In this document: piece after piece, positions 44,767-57,894 of the stretch
Layout of the letters: each line of letters opens with the position of its first letter
Position numbering within the stretch: the first letter of the stretch is position 1
From: Rhizobium leguminosarum bv. trifolii WSM1325
GTDB taxonomy: Bacteria > Pseudomonadota > Alphaproteobacteria > Rhizobiales > Rhizobiaceae
Length of the DNA stretch: 64,000 nucleotides
Assembly: GCA_000023185.1 (NCBI GenBank)
Contig: CP001622.1
Location: 2,914,001-2,978,000 of the forward strand
Reading direction: 5' to 3'
Translations under genes and position numbers: made by a program
The notes under the pieces: model-generated
Told to the model about the DNA's origin: nothing
Database searches by the model: none
What the model saw: only the letters and a program-made list of their open reading frames with translations

Positions 44767-46170
44767 TCAGGCGTGGGCCAGTTCCGCCTCCCGGCGAAGG
44801 AGAAGGTAGAAGCGCGCGCAGAGCATGACGGCGGCGGCCGCCAGCCCGACGAGAAAGCCGAACCAGATGCCGATGCCACCGAAACCCAGCGGGAAGGCAA
44901 AGGCCCAGGCGAGGAAGAAGCCGATCGGCCAATAGGCGATCAACGCCATGATCATCGGCACGCGTGCGTCCTTGAGGCCACGCAGCAATCCATTGGCGAT
45001 CACCTGCAGCCCGTCGACAAGCTGGAAAAGCCCGGCAACGACGATCAACGGCCCGGCATAGGCAAGTACCTCAGGCGCCTCGGGCGAGTTGACGTCGAGG
45101 AACCAGCTGCCGAGGAATTGCGGCATGGAGGCAAAGAGCACGCTGCCCACCGCCGAAATGGCGCAGGCGAGGATGAGCACGGTGATCGAAGCGCGCACCA
45201 GCCCCTGATAATCGCCCTGCCCGTGGGCGACACCGACGCGCACCGTTGCCGCCTGGCTGAGGCCGAGCGGAATCATGAATGCGATCGAGGCCCATTGCAG
45301 GGCAATGCCATGAGCCGCAAGCTCGATGGTGCCGATATAGCCCATCAGCAGCGAAGCCACCGTGAACAGGCTGACCTCGGCAAGGATGGTGACGCTGATC
45401 GGGAAACCGAGCCGGATGACCTCCAGCAGCGCGTGCCAGTCGGGTTTCCAGAACCGCACGAAGATCTCGTAGCGCCGCGTCTCTTCGCGCCGCTGCACGA
45501 AAGCCAGGATGAAGAGGAAGCCGGCCGTCTGCACGGCGACCGAAACGATCGCCGCGCCCTCGAGCCCCATCGCCGGAAAGCCGAAATGGCCGAGAACGAG
45601 GATATAGGCGAAGATCGCGTTCATCACCAGCGTGGCGATGGTGACGTTGAGGATGATGCCAGCCTTGCCGATGGCGCTGACGAGCGAGCGCATGACGTTG
45701 AAGAGCAGCGCCGGCAGCACGCCGAACTGGCCGATCATGATGTAGCCGTGGGCGAGCTTGGCCACCTCGGGCTTCTGCTGTGCGAAGAGGAGGACCTGCT
45801 CCGAATTGAAGAAGGCCGGCTGCATGATGACCCAGTATGCGATCACCACCCACAGGCCCATGCGCAGCGACCGTCGCACCGAGACGAGGTCGCCGCGGCC
45901 ATAGGCCTGCGCCACCATCGGAATGACGGCGATGGCAAAGCCCGAGCCGAAGATCAGGATCGTGAACAGGAACTGCGCCGCAAGCACCATTGCCGCCAGA
46001 TGCTCGGCGCCGAGGCGGCCGACGATCATCACATCGGTGGTGTTGATGCCGAGCTGGGCAAGCTGCGCGCCGATCAGCGGAATGCCGAGCGCCAGCGTGG
46101 CACGGAAATGTGCGCCCCAACGATTATCGTTTGTCGGCGCAAGCCTGCGCGCGTCGATCGGCGTGTCCAT
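44767..46170 (-). CDS. MATE family efflux transporter (NorM-like)
   Basis: A 467-residue inner membrane protein with 12 predicted helices, exporting cationic drugs or metabolites by H+ or Na+ exchange. The first half starts TLALGIPLIGAQLAQLGINT and continues TTDVMIVGRLGAEHLAAMVL, as in NorM. The second half repeats the pattern (RLGFPISVTILAEVSLFTVA). No adjacent regulator is seen. The TetA-like gene upstream shares its strand. Confidence 0.92.
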   Translation of the reverse strand: MDTPIDARRLAPTNDNRWGAHFRATLALGIPLIGAQLAQLGINTTDVMIVGRLGAEHLAAMVLAAQFLFTILIFGSGFAIAVIPMVAQAYGRGDLVSVRRSLRMGLWVVIAYWVIMQPAFFNSEQVLLFAQQKPEVAKLAHGYIMIGQFGVLPALLFNVMRSLVSAIGKAGIILNVTIATLVMNAIFAYILVLGHFGFPAMGLEGAAIVSVAVQTAGFLFILAFVQRREETRRYEIFVRFWKPDWHALLEVIRLGFPISVTILAEVSLFTVASLLMGYIGTIELAAHGIALQWASIAFMIPLGLSQAATVRVGVAHGQGDYQGLVRASITVLILACAISAVGSVLFASMPQFLGSWFLDVNSPEAPEVLAYAGPLIVVAGLFQLVDGLQVIANGLLRGLKDARVPMIMALIAYWPIGFFLAWAFAFPLGFGGIGIWFGFLVGLAAAAVMLCARFYLLLRREAELAHA

Positions 46171-46312
46171 GACACCAGTCCTGTGATTGAAATATGCGTC
46201 GCCGCAGCTTGCGGCGAAATATCATCCGGGCTTAGATCAAAGCCCTGCAAAGAACTACCCCAAATGAGGCAGATGATGAAAAATTCATCATCGCATCAGC
46301 GTTTCTGATCGA

Positions 46313-47557
46313 TCAACCGGCCGCTTCCAGCGCCTCGGCCGGCTCACGGGCCCGGACCCGCAGCAGGAACACACCGGCGGCCACCAGGATGAACAGCGCG
46401 GCGGCAAGATAGGGTGCGCCGGCAAAAGTGACAGGCGCCTCAGGCCGCGTGAAATAGGAAAACATCTGGGTGAAGATCAGCGGCCCGACAATGGTGGTGA
46501 TGCTGCTGAGGCTGGTAAGCGCGCCCTGCAGCTCACCCTGCGCCGAAGGCGGCACCATGCCGGCGGCGATGCTGCGCAGCGGCGGGTCGGCGACGTTTTC
46601 GATGACGGTCGCGACGATGACGACGTAAACCACCCAGCCCTCCCAGGCGAAGGCATAGCCGGTCAATCCTGCAGCTGAAAAGCAGAGACCGAGAAGAGCG
46701 GTTTTCCACTCGCCGAGCACCGGCACGATCCGCGGCAGGACCAGCCCCATGACGAGCGCGGCGCCGATGCCATAAATGCCGAGCGACAGGCCAATCTGCC
46801 CCTCGCTCCAGCCGTAGCGATAGGTCGAGACGAACGCCCAGACCGAGGGATAGACGGCATGCGCCAGGAAGAACAGAAACATAACGAGGCTGACCCAGCC
46901 GATGCCGGGATAATGGCGCATCTGGCGCAAAGCGCCGAGCGGGTTGGCGCGTTTCCACTCGAACCGGCGGCGGTTCTTCGCCTCCAGCGTCTCCGGCAGC
47001 AGGAAGCAGGCGGCGATGAAATTGACAAGCGATAGCGCGGCCGCGCCGAGGAATGGCACACGCGGGCCGAATTCGCCGAGGACACCGCCGACGACAGGGC
47101 CGATGGTGAAACCGACGCCGAAGGCGATACCGATCAGCCCGAAATTCTTCGCCCGGTTCTCCTCCGTGCTGATATCGGCAATATAGGCTGAGCAGGTGGC
47201 GAAACTGCCGCCGCTGATGCCGGCAAGCACACGGCCGACGAACAGCATCCAGAAGCTGGTGGCGATGCCGCAGATGAAATTATCGATCGCGAAGGTTAGC
47301 ACCGAAAGCAAAAGGATCGGCCGGCGGCCGAAACGGTCGGACAGGTTTCCGAGCAGCGGCGCGAACAGGAATTGCATGCCGGCATAGACCAGCATCAGCC
47401 AGCCGCCGTCGATCGCCGCATCGCTGACGCTGCCACCGGTCAGCTGCTCCAGATAGGCGGGCAGCACCGGCATGATGATGGCGATGCCGATAATGTCGAG
47501 GAAAAGGATGATGAAGACCAGGAAAAGGCCGCGGCGAACGAATTTCGGGTCAAGCAT
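46313..47557 (-). CDS. MFS exporter, TetA/TCR-like
   Basis: A 414-residue transporter with 12 predicted helices. The loop 2-3 motif GNLSDRFGRRPILLLSVLTF and the antiporter motif GIAFGVGFTIGPVVGGVLGE match the TetA/multidrug group. Tetracycline resistance is possible, yet no TetR-type repressor adjoins, so it may export another compound. It lies 142 bp upstream of the MATE gene. Confidence 0.85.
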   Translation of the reverse strand: MLDPKFVRRGLFLVFIILFLDIIGIAIIMPVLPAYLEQLTGGSVSDAAIDGGWLMLVYAGMQFLFAPLLGNLSDRFGRRPILLLSVLTFAIDNFICGIATSFWMLFVGRVLAGISGGSFATCSAYIADISTEENRAKNFGLIGIAFGVGFTIGPVVGGVLGEFGPRVPFLGAAALSLVNFIAACFLLPETLEAKNRRRFEWKRANPLGALRQMRHYPGIGWVSLVMFLFFLAHAVYPSVWAFVSTYRYGWSEGQIGLSLGIYGIGAALVMGLVLPRIVPVLGEWKTALLGLCFSAAGLTGYAFAWEGWVVYVVIVATVIENVADPPLRSIAAGMVPPSAQGELQGALTSLSSITTIVGPLIFTQMFSYFTRPEAPVTFAGAPYLAAALFILVAAGVFLLRVRAREPAEALEAAG

Positions 47558-47956
47558 GAGGCATCTCTACAGCGGTTGGTTCTGAAAAGACGATCTCGTC
47601 GCCGAGAAAGTGACATAGCTCAGAAAAGAAACCGAAACAATCCGTGAACATTTCAAAGTTTTTGATAATGTTCAACGGGAAATTTATGGGAGGCCTCAAC
47701 CGGTGGGCGCACGCTGTTGTTCCAGCTTCCGAAAATCGCCAGCCGCCCAGCGGATCGCCGGGCGATGCGTTCCCTTGCAATCGCCGCGACGGCATCCAGA
47801 TCAGAAGACAAGACCGGTCATTGTGCATTTCCCCGCACAGCCTGTTCGATGCTGTCCAATTATCGCCCGAATGCGAAAGCGGTAGAACGGCGTCCGGCAA
47901 CGCCACTCGGCGCGGATGCCCGATCCGGCCGCGCGGCGCAAATGAAGGAGAAGACA
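47558..47956. other. Divergent gap, no gene seen
   Basis: 399 bp between the TetA-like gene and the aldo/keto reductase gene. It should hold both promoters. No protein-like frame or repeat was convincing. Confidence 0.5.
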
Positions 47957-48952
47957 ATGCAGACCTATCGTTTGGGAAAGACCGGACCCGATGTCTCGGC
48001 CATCGGCCTCGGCTGCATGGGCATGTCGGGCATGTACGGCCCCTCCGATCGCGCAGAAAGCATCGCGACGATCCATGCCGCGCTCGATGCCGGCATCAAC
48101 CTGCTCGACACCGGCGATTTCTACGGGATGGGCCATAACGAAATGCTGATCGGCGAGGCATTGAAGGGTCGCAGGCGCGAAAACGCCGTCATCAGCGTCA
48201 AATTCGGCGGCCTGCGCGATCCCGTCGGCGGCTGGAGCGGCATCGACGCCCGCCCGGTCGCGGTGAAGAACTTCCTCAGCTATACGCTGCAGCGCCTCGG
48301 CGTCGACTATATCGACATCTACCGCCCCGCTCGCCTCGATCCGAACGTGCCGATCGAGGACACGGTCGGCGCCATCGCCGACATGGTCAAGGCAGGTTAT
48401 GTCAGGCATATCGGCCTGTCGGAAGTCGGCGCCGACACGATCCGCCGCGCCGCCACTGTCGCCCCGATCGTCGACCTGCAGATCGAATATTCGCTGATCT
48501 CGCGCGGCATTGAGAAGAAGATCCTGCCGACGACACGCGAACTCGGCATTTCGATCACCGCCTACGGCGTGCTCTCGCGCGGCCTGATCAGCGGCCACTG
48601 GCAAAAGGGCCAGGGTGGGACGGCCGGCGATTTTCGCGCCTACAGCCCGCGCTTCCAGGAAGGCAATATCGAGCAGAACCTCGCTCTGGTGGAGAAGCTG
48701 CGCGAGATCGCCCAGGCAAAGAGCGTCTCGGTCGCCCAGATCGCCATCGCCTGGGTCGCCGCCAAGGGCAAGGACATCGTCCCGATCATCGGCGCCCGCC
48801 GCCGCGACCGGCTGACCGAGGCGCTCGGCTCACGCGCCATCGACCTGTCGCCAGAAGATTTCGCCATCATCGAACACGCCGTGCCGAAAGACGCGGCCGT
48901 GGGTGGGCGTTATCCCGAGCATATGCTGCAGCATATGGACAGCGAGAAGTAA
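47957..48952 (+). CDS. Aldo/keto reductase
   Basis: A 331-residue NADPH-dependent oxidoreductase of the aldo/keto reductase barrel fold. The start RLGKTGPDVSAIGLGCMGMS and DTGDFYGMGHNEMLIGEAL hold the catalytic Asp and Tyr, and VKFGG holds the Lys. The usual catalytic His place reads YIDIYRPARLDP, so a normal H (often in YQHR) is replaced, which is worth note. AAGGAG precedes ATG 47957. Substrate unknown. Confidence 0.9.
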   Translation: MQTYRLGKTGPDVSAIGLGCMGMSGMYGPSDRAESIATIHAALDAGINLLDTGDFYGMGHNEMLIGEALKGRRRENAVISVKFGGLRDPVGGWSGIDARPVAVKNFLSYTLQRLGVDYIDIYRPARLDPNVPIEDTVGAIADMVKAGYVRHIGLSEVGADTIRRAATVAPIVDLQIEYSLISRGIEKKILPTTRELGISITAYGVLSRGLISGHWQKGQGGTAGDFRAYSPRFQEGNIEQNLALVEKLREIAQAKSVSVAQIAIAWVAAKGKDIVPIIGARRRDRLTEALGSRAIDLSPEDFAIIEHAVPKDAAVGGRYPEHMLQHMDSEK

Positions 48953-49009
48953 GCAAGGGATGGAAGGGGCAGCGATGGGCTTTGTGCCGTGCGCGCCCCT
49001 CCTCTCTCC

Positions 49010-49930
49010 TCAAATTGGGCCGGAGAACGTATCGCAGGCCGACAGCTGGCCGCTGTCGAAACCGCGCTTGAACCATCTGACCCGCTGCTCCGAGGTACCG
49101 TGGTTGAAGCTTTCCGGGACGACGTAACCCTGTGACCGCTTCTGCAGCGAATCGTCACCAATCTGCTGGGCTGCGTTCAGCGCTTCCTCCAGATCGCCTG
49201 ACTCAAGTAGGCCCTTCTGCTGGGTATATTTGCCCCAGATGCCGGCAAAGCAATCGGCCTGCAGCTCGACGCGCACCGACATCTTGTTGGCGTCCGCCTC
49301 GCTCATGCGCTGGCGGGCCTGGTTGAACTTCGGCAGGATGCCGAGCAGGTTCTGCACGTGATGGCCGACCTCATGAGCTACGACATAGGCCTCGGCGAAA
49401 TCACCCGACGCGCCGAAGCGGTCGGAAAGCTCCTGGAAGAATTCGGTATCGAGATAGACCTTGTGGTCGCTCGGGCAGTAGAACGGGCCTGTTGCAGATG
49501 ATGCGGAGCCGCAGGCCGATGCCGTCGAGCCCGAGAACAGCACGAGACGCGGCTCTTCGTAATTTTGGCCCTGCGCCTGGAAGATGCCCTTCCAGGTATC
49601 CTCGGTCTCGGCAAGGACGGTGCGCATGAATGCGGTCATCTCGTCGTTGGCGGGCGTGCGTGTTCCGCCTGACTGGCTCTGCTCGTAGCCAGGACCGCTT
49701 GTCGTGCCGCCGGTATCGAGCATCTGCAGCAGATCAATGCCCATCATCTTGAAGATTAAATAGATGACGATGAGGAAGACGATCGTGCCGATGCTGAGGC
49801 CGCCACCGGCGCGGCGAACACCGCCGCCGGAAGGAAAGTTGAAGCCGCCGCCGCGGCCGAAACCGCCGCCGGTCGGATCGCTGCGGCGATCCTCGATATT
49901 GTCGGACTGACGCCGGCCTTTCCATTCCAT
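49010..49930 (-). CDS. YpfJ-type neutral zinc metallopeptidase
   Basis: A 306-residue protein of the zinc_peptidase (YpfJ) family. A Gly/Arg-rich start (TGGGFGRGGGFNFPSGGG) is followed by one membrane helix (LSIGTIVFLIVIYLIFKMMG) and a periplasmic peptidase domain with the zinc site VVAHEVGHHVQ and a downstream ELQADCFAG. The layout is that of bacterial predicted metalloproteases. I chose ATG 49930 (MEWKGRRQ). The substrate is unknown. Confidence 0.92.
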   Translation of the reverse strand: MEWKGRRQSDNIEDRRSDPTGGGFGRGGGFNFPSGGGVRRAGGGLSIGTIVFLIVIYLIFKMMGIDLLQMLDTGGTTSGPGYEQSQSGGTRTPANDEMTAFMRTVLAETEDTWKGIFQAQGQNYEEPRLVLFSGSTASACGSASSATGPFYCPSDHKVYLDTEFFQELSDRFGASGDFAEAYVVAHEVGHHVQNLLGILPKFNQARQRMSEADANKMSVRVELQADCFAGIWGKYTQQKGLLESGDLEEALNAAQQIGDDSLQKRSQGYVVPESFNHGTSEQRVRWFKRGFDSGQLSACDTFSGPI

Positions 49931-50006
49931 CTTCGCTCTCCCCGGCAATGCCTGTGCTTGCGCTCAAGGAGTTATATATCCGTCGGCCGCCGGAATTCCA
50001 GCGACT

Positions 50007-50507
50007 TCATCGGGCAATCAGGCGCCCGCGTCGGCGACGCAGCGCGATTGCGATCAGGATCGAGCCGATCACCGCCGCAGCAAGGACAGCCGGCCATTCC
50101 GCGCCGGTGAAGATGACCGCATGCATGATCCGGCCAGGCACGAAAGTGAACAGGCCGGCAAGGACGATGCCGCCGAAATAAAGGCCGGCGACGATGCGCT
50201 TGTGCAGACGGATATCGCCGCGGCGGGCCGCCGCGATCGCGTTCCAGCTGCCGACCAGCGTTGCGATCGACAGAAGATGGATCGTACTGAACCCGTAGAA
50301 GAGATCGAGCTCATGAATGAAGAAGCTCGATATCGCCGTCATGACCATCAGCGCCATCCAGATCCTGCCGAGCAGCCGGTGCAGCGGCGTGCCCTTGGGG
50401 CGCAGCAGGATATAGGCGCCGAGAAGTGCCGCCGGTGTAACAGCGGCGACATGGATCTGAACGGCGAACGGGGCATCGAGGAGCGGTTCGAGGGTCATCA
50501 GCGGCAT
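50007..50507 (-). CDS. DUF2306 membrane protein
   Basis: A 166-residue protein with four to five membrane helices. The PLHRLLGRIWMALMVMTA segment and ISSFFIHELDLFYGFSTIHL fit the DUF2306 family, often found near sensory or regulatory genes. The residues IRLHKRIVAGLYFGG hold a conserved His. It is divergent from the LytTR regulator gene, with only 77 bp between. Function unknown. Confidence 0.78.
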   Translation of the reverse strand: MPLMTLEPLLDAPFAVQIHVAAVTPAALLGAYILLRPKGTPLHRLLGRIWMALMVMTAISSFFIHELDLFYGFSTIHLLSIATLVGSWNAIAAARRGDIRLHKRIVAGLYFGGIVLAGLFTFVPGRIMHAVIFTGAEWPAVLAAAVIGSILIAIALRRRRGRLIAR

Positions 50508-50584
50508 CCGGTTGAATTCGATCGCTCTTTCCGCCAAGACTGCATCTGCCTCAATCCGAACCGCGCGAACGGCAGGAAAACTTC

Positions 50585-51361
50585 GTGATTCACCTCTTCT
50601 TGCAATCCACGCTTCGCGAATTGCAGGTCTTTCTCCACTCCCGGCGTTTCTGGGGAACCTTTGCCGCGATCGTCCTGCTCTTTGCCGTCACCGGCCCCTA
50701 CGGCACGATGGAAAACATGGCCTTCGGCGAACGCCTCGCCTATTGGCTGAGCCTGCATGCCCTTGCCTGGGTGATCGCCATCCTCTGCGCGGTTGCGGCC
50801 GAAAGACTGCTGCGGGGATTGATCGTTTCCATGTTCGCCCGGATGATGGCGGGTTCGCTCATAGCCGCCCTGCCGATCGGTTTTGCCATCGGCCTCGTCG
50901 ACTATGTCTTCACCGGCGAAGCGACCACGCTCGAAAGCGGCCTGCAGCGCGCGCTTTTTGCGGTACCGCTCTGCGCCCTCTTCTGCCTTTTGACCTACAT
51001 GGCGATGAGCCAGAAAATCGCCGAAGCCGCAGCGCCTCAGGAAACCAGCCCCGGCGCCTCGATCCTCGACCGGCTGAAGCCTGAGAATCGTGGCTCGCTG
51101 CTGCGCCTTTCCGTTCAGGACCACTATACCGAGGTGGTGACCAGCCGCGGGCGCGAACTGGTGCTCTTACGTTTCGCCGATGCGCTTAGGGAAACCGCCG
51201 CGACGCCGGGCCTTCGCGTCCATCGCTCGCACTGGGTGGCCGACGCCCATGTCGAAAGCTTGAAGCGCGACAATGGCAGGCTGCTGATCCTCACCCGCGA
51301 CGGCAAGGCAATCCCGGTCAGCCGTAGCTATGCCGGGGAAGTGCGCCGCCGCTTCACGTAA
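50585..51361 (+). CDS. Membrane-bound LytTR family regulator
   Basis: A 258-residue protein with four N-terminal membrane helices (residues about 20-140: FWGTFAAIVLLFAVTGPYGT, LAYWLSLHALAWVIAILCAV) and a C-terminal LytTR DNA-binding domain (LRLSVQDHYTEVVTSRGREL, LRVHRSHWVADAHVESLKRD). It has no receiver domain, so it should sense a signal in the membrane directly. The start is GTG 50585, with AGGA upstream. The divergent DUF2306 gene is a likely partner or target. Confidence 0.85.
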   Translation: MIHLFLQSTLRELQVFLHSRRFWGTFAAIVLLFAVTGPYGTMENMAFGERLAYWLSLHALAWVIAILCAVAAERLLRGLIVSMFARMMAGSLIAALPIGFAIGLVDYVFTGEATTLESGLQRALFAVPLCALFCLLTYMAMSQKIAEAAAPQETSPGASILDRLKPENRGSLLRLSVQDHYTEVVTSRGRELVLLRFADALRETAATPGLRVHRSHWVADAHVESLKRDNGRLLILTRDGKAIPVSRSYAGEVRRRFT

Positions 51362-51630
51362 AGAAGGCGCGCCAAGCGCTTGACAGGACTCCCGTTTACG
51401 CTCTTCCGGAAGCAGGGCGGCGGCGAAATCCGGGTGGCGGTCGTGTCTGACGGGAAATAGCCCTTCGCGCCGTGTTGGATTCCTGTCGATTCCGCGATTT
51501 ATGGGGTTCCGTTTGCAAATACATTTGCCTATAAGCCGCTTCTAGCCTGAAAAGACCCAGCATGCGCGACCCGACCCGGTGATCTCCCACCCTGGCCGGT
51601 TTTCTGCGCAGCCAGAAAACGGAAGCACCC

Positions 51631-55119
<3,489 letters not shown>

Positions 55120-55129
55120 GATACGGAAC

Positions 55130-55152
55130 GCCATCGCTCGATCAGCGATGGC
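55130..55152 (+). terminator. Hairpin after carB
   Basis: GCCATCGCT-CGATC-AGCGATGGC begins 10 bp after the carB stop. There is no T-run, but the position suits a 3' end. Confidence 0.6.
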
Positions 55153-55163
55153 ACCTGCCTTGC
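55149..55163 (+). promoter_or_regulatory. Sigma-54 consensus sequence, probably orphan
   Basis: TGGCAC-CTGCC-TTGC fits the -24/-12 consensus exactly. It lies after carB and points into the antisense side of the udgX gene, with no plus-strand gene for 3 kb. It may be chance or drive an antisense RNA. Confidence 0.3.
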
Positions 55164-55195
55164 CATTGGGCATCGCCGGAGGCTTCTGAATCAGT

Positions 55196-56650
55196 TTATG
55201 CAGCTGCCAGCATAAGGCGCTGAACTGTCAGCATATCTTCGCGAAATCGTGCCAGTTCCTCCGCTTTCAGCCGCTCGTCGGGAATACGCAGCAGATAGGA
55301 TGGATGCACCGTTACGAAGAGCGTTCGCCTCTCGTCGATCGCGATCGCTTTCCCCCTGACGTCCTGCAGCCGCTGTTTCGTGTCGGTCAGCGCCGAAAGC
55401 GCCGTCGCCCCCATCGCAACCACCAGCTTCGGCTTGATCAGCGCCATCTCCAGATTGAGCCACCAGCGGCAGTGCTTCACCTCACCCATATTGGGCTTCT
55501 GATGGATGCGACGTTTGCCGCGCGGCTCATATTTGAAATGCTTGACGGCATTAGTGACGTAAAGCGTTGAGCGGTCGATGCCCGCTTCACTGATCACTTG
55601 ATCGAGAAGCCTGCCGGCGGGACCGACGAAGGGGCGCCCTGATATATCCTCCTGGTCGCCCGGCTGTTCGCCGACGAACATCACCTCGGCATCGCGCGGC
55701 CCCTCCCCGAATACGGTTTGCGTCGCCTTCGCATGAAGCGGACAGCGGGTGCAGGCGGCAGCTTCCGCGCCCAGTGCTTCCAGCGTGCCCGCCGGCGCTT
55801 CGGGTTCAGCTGGAATGCTGCGCGCGGCTTCCTGCAGGCGATCGTGAAAGGGCAACGATTGGGTCGCCTCCCGGGCGGCCATGGCCCGCACCTTGCTCTC
55901 CGCCGATGCAATCAGCCCAGGGATGAGATCGGCTTCCGGCAGGTTCTTCCAGTATTTTTTCGGCATCTCCGCCTGCATCGCCTTCAACTTCAACCGCGCC
56001 GGATTGAAAATGCTGGCGTAGTAAGTGCGCCAGAGGTCATCGGTAGCATCTGTGAGATTGGGTTTTTCACACGGTTCGTCGCTCATCGTCAGCCGCTCGC
56101 CGTCCCAGGCGGCCGATCCCTTGGGCGTCGCGATCAGCCAGTCCATGTCGGTGAAGCGCCGTTGGAAGAAGGGCGCTGTGCGCCCGACGATATGGTGATC
56201 TGGCTCGAACCAGGCGAGGAATTTTCGACGGCCCGCCGACACCGCACCAACCTCCTTGAAGCGGACGAAGGCCGTCATCTTGTGCGCGTCGCGTCGAACG
56301 TTTTTCGCCATCAGCCTGGCACGGGCGACATCCTCGTCGGAGGCCACTTCAAGCAGTTGCCGGTCCAGCTGCAGCCGCCAGAGCAGCCGGTAAAGCAGGG
56401 AAAAGCGCGCCGGGTCGGAATGGCAGAGAACTGTCTCCGCGAGCTCGAGGAAGGCGGGCGGCACCGTCATCGGCTTGCGTGCTGCGGCAGACGGAGGCGG
56501 CATGGCGTCGTGTTGAAACGCAAAACCCGGCTCAGCGCGTTTTTCGCGCCACTCGATCTCTTCCGGCAGGATGCCGGCAGCCGCGAAAGCGCGCGCGGCG
56601 TCACGCCATTCGGCAAGCTCCCCGCGTCCTGAAAGCACGACCCGGCGCAT
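55196..56650 (-). CDS. UdgX-type uracil-DNA-binding glycosylase fused to DUF4130
   Basis: A 484-residue two-domain protein. Residues about 1-250 are the DUF4130 domain ([40 protein letters not shown]). The rest is an iron-sulfur uracil-DNA glycosylase: CTRCPLH (Cys300, Cys303), [20 protein letters not shown] and the UdgX-only loop KRRIH at 379-383, whose His binds covalently to the abasic sugar in UdgX. The ATG overlaps the radical SAM stop as TGATG. It should recognise and tightly hold uracil in DNA; the role of DUF4130 is unknown. Confidence 0.93.
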   Translation of the reverse strand: MRRVVLSGRGELAEWRDAARAFAAAGILPEEIEWREKRAEPGFAFQHDAMPPPSAAARKPMTVPPAFLELAETVLCHSDPARFSLLYRLLWRLQLDRQLLEVASDEDVARARLMAKNVRRDAHKMTAFVRFKEVGAVSAGRRKFLAWFEPDHHIVGRTAPFFQRRFTDMDWLIATPKGSAAWDGERLTMSDEPCEKPNLTDATDDLWRTYYASIFNPARLKLKAMQAEMPKKYWKNLPEADLIPGLIASAESKVRAMAAREATQSLPFHDRLQEAARSIPAEPEAPAGTLEALGAEAAACTRCPLHAKATQTVFGEGPRDAEVMFVGEQPGDQEDISGRPFVGPAGRLLDQVISEAGIDRSTLYVTNAVKHFKYEPRGKRRIHQKPNMGEVKHCRWWLNLEMALIKPKLVVAMGATALSALTDTKQRLQDVRGKAIAIDERRTLFVTVHPSYLLRIPDERLKAEELARFREDMLTVQRLMLAAA

Positions 56651-57894
56651 CACAGCAACGACAATTGTTCGGGTTTCGGTTCGAACATGGCGCGAAGGTC
56701 GGGGCGCTCGATCAATCGCCGCGGCGACCAGCCGTCCGCCGAGATGAAGGATTGGACTTTCTTGATCGAAATGCCGAGCCGCGAAAGATCGTCCAACCGA
56801 AGGCGGCGAAAACGACGGGCCGAAACGATCGCTTTGACTGTCTTGGTGCCGAGGCCGGGCACACGCAGCAACCGTTCACGCTCGGCCTTGTTGATATCGA
56901 CGGGGAACTCGGCCCGGTTGGCGAGCGCCCAGGCAAGTTTGGGGTCGAGGGTGAGATCAAGCATGCCATCCGCCTGGTTCGCGGTGATCTCGTCGATGCC
57001 GAAACCGTAGAATCGATAGAGCCAGTCAGCCTGGTAGAGCCGGTGTTCCCGCATCAGCGGCGGCTTGATCAGCGGCAGGTTTTTCGACGAGTCCGGGATC
57101 GGGCTGAAGGCGGAATAGTAGACGCGCCTCAGCCCGTAGCTGCTGTAAAGCCGGCCACTGGTCGCAAGGATCGTCGCATCGTTCGCACCATCGGCGCCGA
57201 CGATCATCTGTGTGCTCTGGCCGGCCGGCACGAAACGCTGACGCTTCTTCGTCTGCAGCGTCGGTTCGCCGGCGGCCTCGATCTTCAGCCTCAGATCCCC
57301 CATCGATCGCCGGATATTGGCAGGCTTCTTTTCCGGCGCGAAACGGGTGATGCCGTGATCGGTCGGCAGCTCGATATTCAGCGACAGCCTGTCGGCATGA
57401 AGCCCCGCTTCCTCGATCAGACGCGGCGATGCTTCAGGGATCGACTTCAGATGGATATAGCCGCGGAAGTTATGCGTCACACGCAGTTCGCGGACGATGC
57501 GAACCATCTCTTCCATTGTGTAATCGGACGAACGGATAATGCCGGAGGAAAGGAACAGGCCCTCGATATAGTTGCGGCGATAGAATTCCAGCGTCAGCCA
57601 GATGACCTCCTCGGGCGTAAAGCGCGCCCGTTCGACATTGCTCGACGAGCGATTGACGCAATAGGCGCAGTCGTAGATGCAGAAATTGGTCAGCAGTATT
57701 TTCAAAAGCGAAATGCACCGCCCGTCCGGGGCATAGGCATGACAGATGCCGGATCCCTCGGTCGAACCGAGCCCGCCACTTGCGCGGGAATCACGTTTCA
57801 CCGTGCCGCTGGAAGCGCAGGAAGCGTCATATTTCGCGGCATCGGAAAGGATGGCCAAGCGTTCTGTTAGCGACTTCTTCATTAGTATGTTCAC
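56650..57894 (-). CDS. Putative DNA modification/repair radical SAM protein
   Basis: A 414-residue radical SAM enzyme. The iron-sulfur cluster ligands are Cys72, Cys76 and Cys79 in FCIYDCAYCVNR, the CX3CX2C motif. A helix-hairpin-helix DNA-binding motif lies near the C-terminus (LLRVPGLGTKTVKAIVSARR). This family is regularly coded next to DUF4130/UdgX proteins, as here with a TGATG overlap. The start is GTG 57894 with AGGAAC upstream, and a LexA-type box covers the start codon. The reaction and substrate are unknown. Confidence 0.9.
   Translation of the reverse strand: MNILMKKSLTERLAILSDAAKYDASCASSGTVKRDSRASGGLGSTEGSGICHAYAPDGRCISLLKILLTNFCIYDCAYCVNRSSSNVERARFTPEEVIWLTLEFYRRNYIEGLFLSSGIIRSSDYTMEEMVRIVRELRVTHNFRGYIHLKSIPEASPRLIEEAGLHADRLSLNIELPTDHGITRFAPEKKPANIRRSMGDLRLKIEAAGEPTLQTKKRQRFVPAGQSTQMIVGADGANDATILATSGRLYSSYGLRRVYYSAFSPIPDSSKNLPLIKPPLMREHRLYQADWLYRFYGFGIDEITANQADGMLDLTLDPKLAWALANRAEFPVDINKAERERLLRVPGLGTKTVKAIVSARRFRRLRLDDLSRLGISIKKVQSFISADGWSPRRLIERPDLRAMFEPKPEQLSLL

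Noticed and set aside
44608..46308. 566-residue plus-strand frame opposite the MATE gene
   Set aside because: The His/Asp/Glu/Arg-rich text is the usual antisense of a membrane protein gene; the MATE protein has proper helices.
47644..48138. 164-residue plus-strand frame before the aldo/keto reductase
   Set aside because: It runs into the reductase gene in another frame and has no ribosome-binding site or domain.
55149..55163. Sigma-54 promoter for the udgX gene
   Set aside because: The motif points the wrong way for that gene, so it was kept only as an orphan site.
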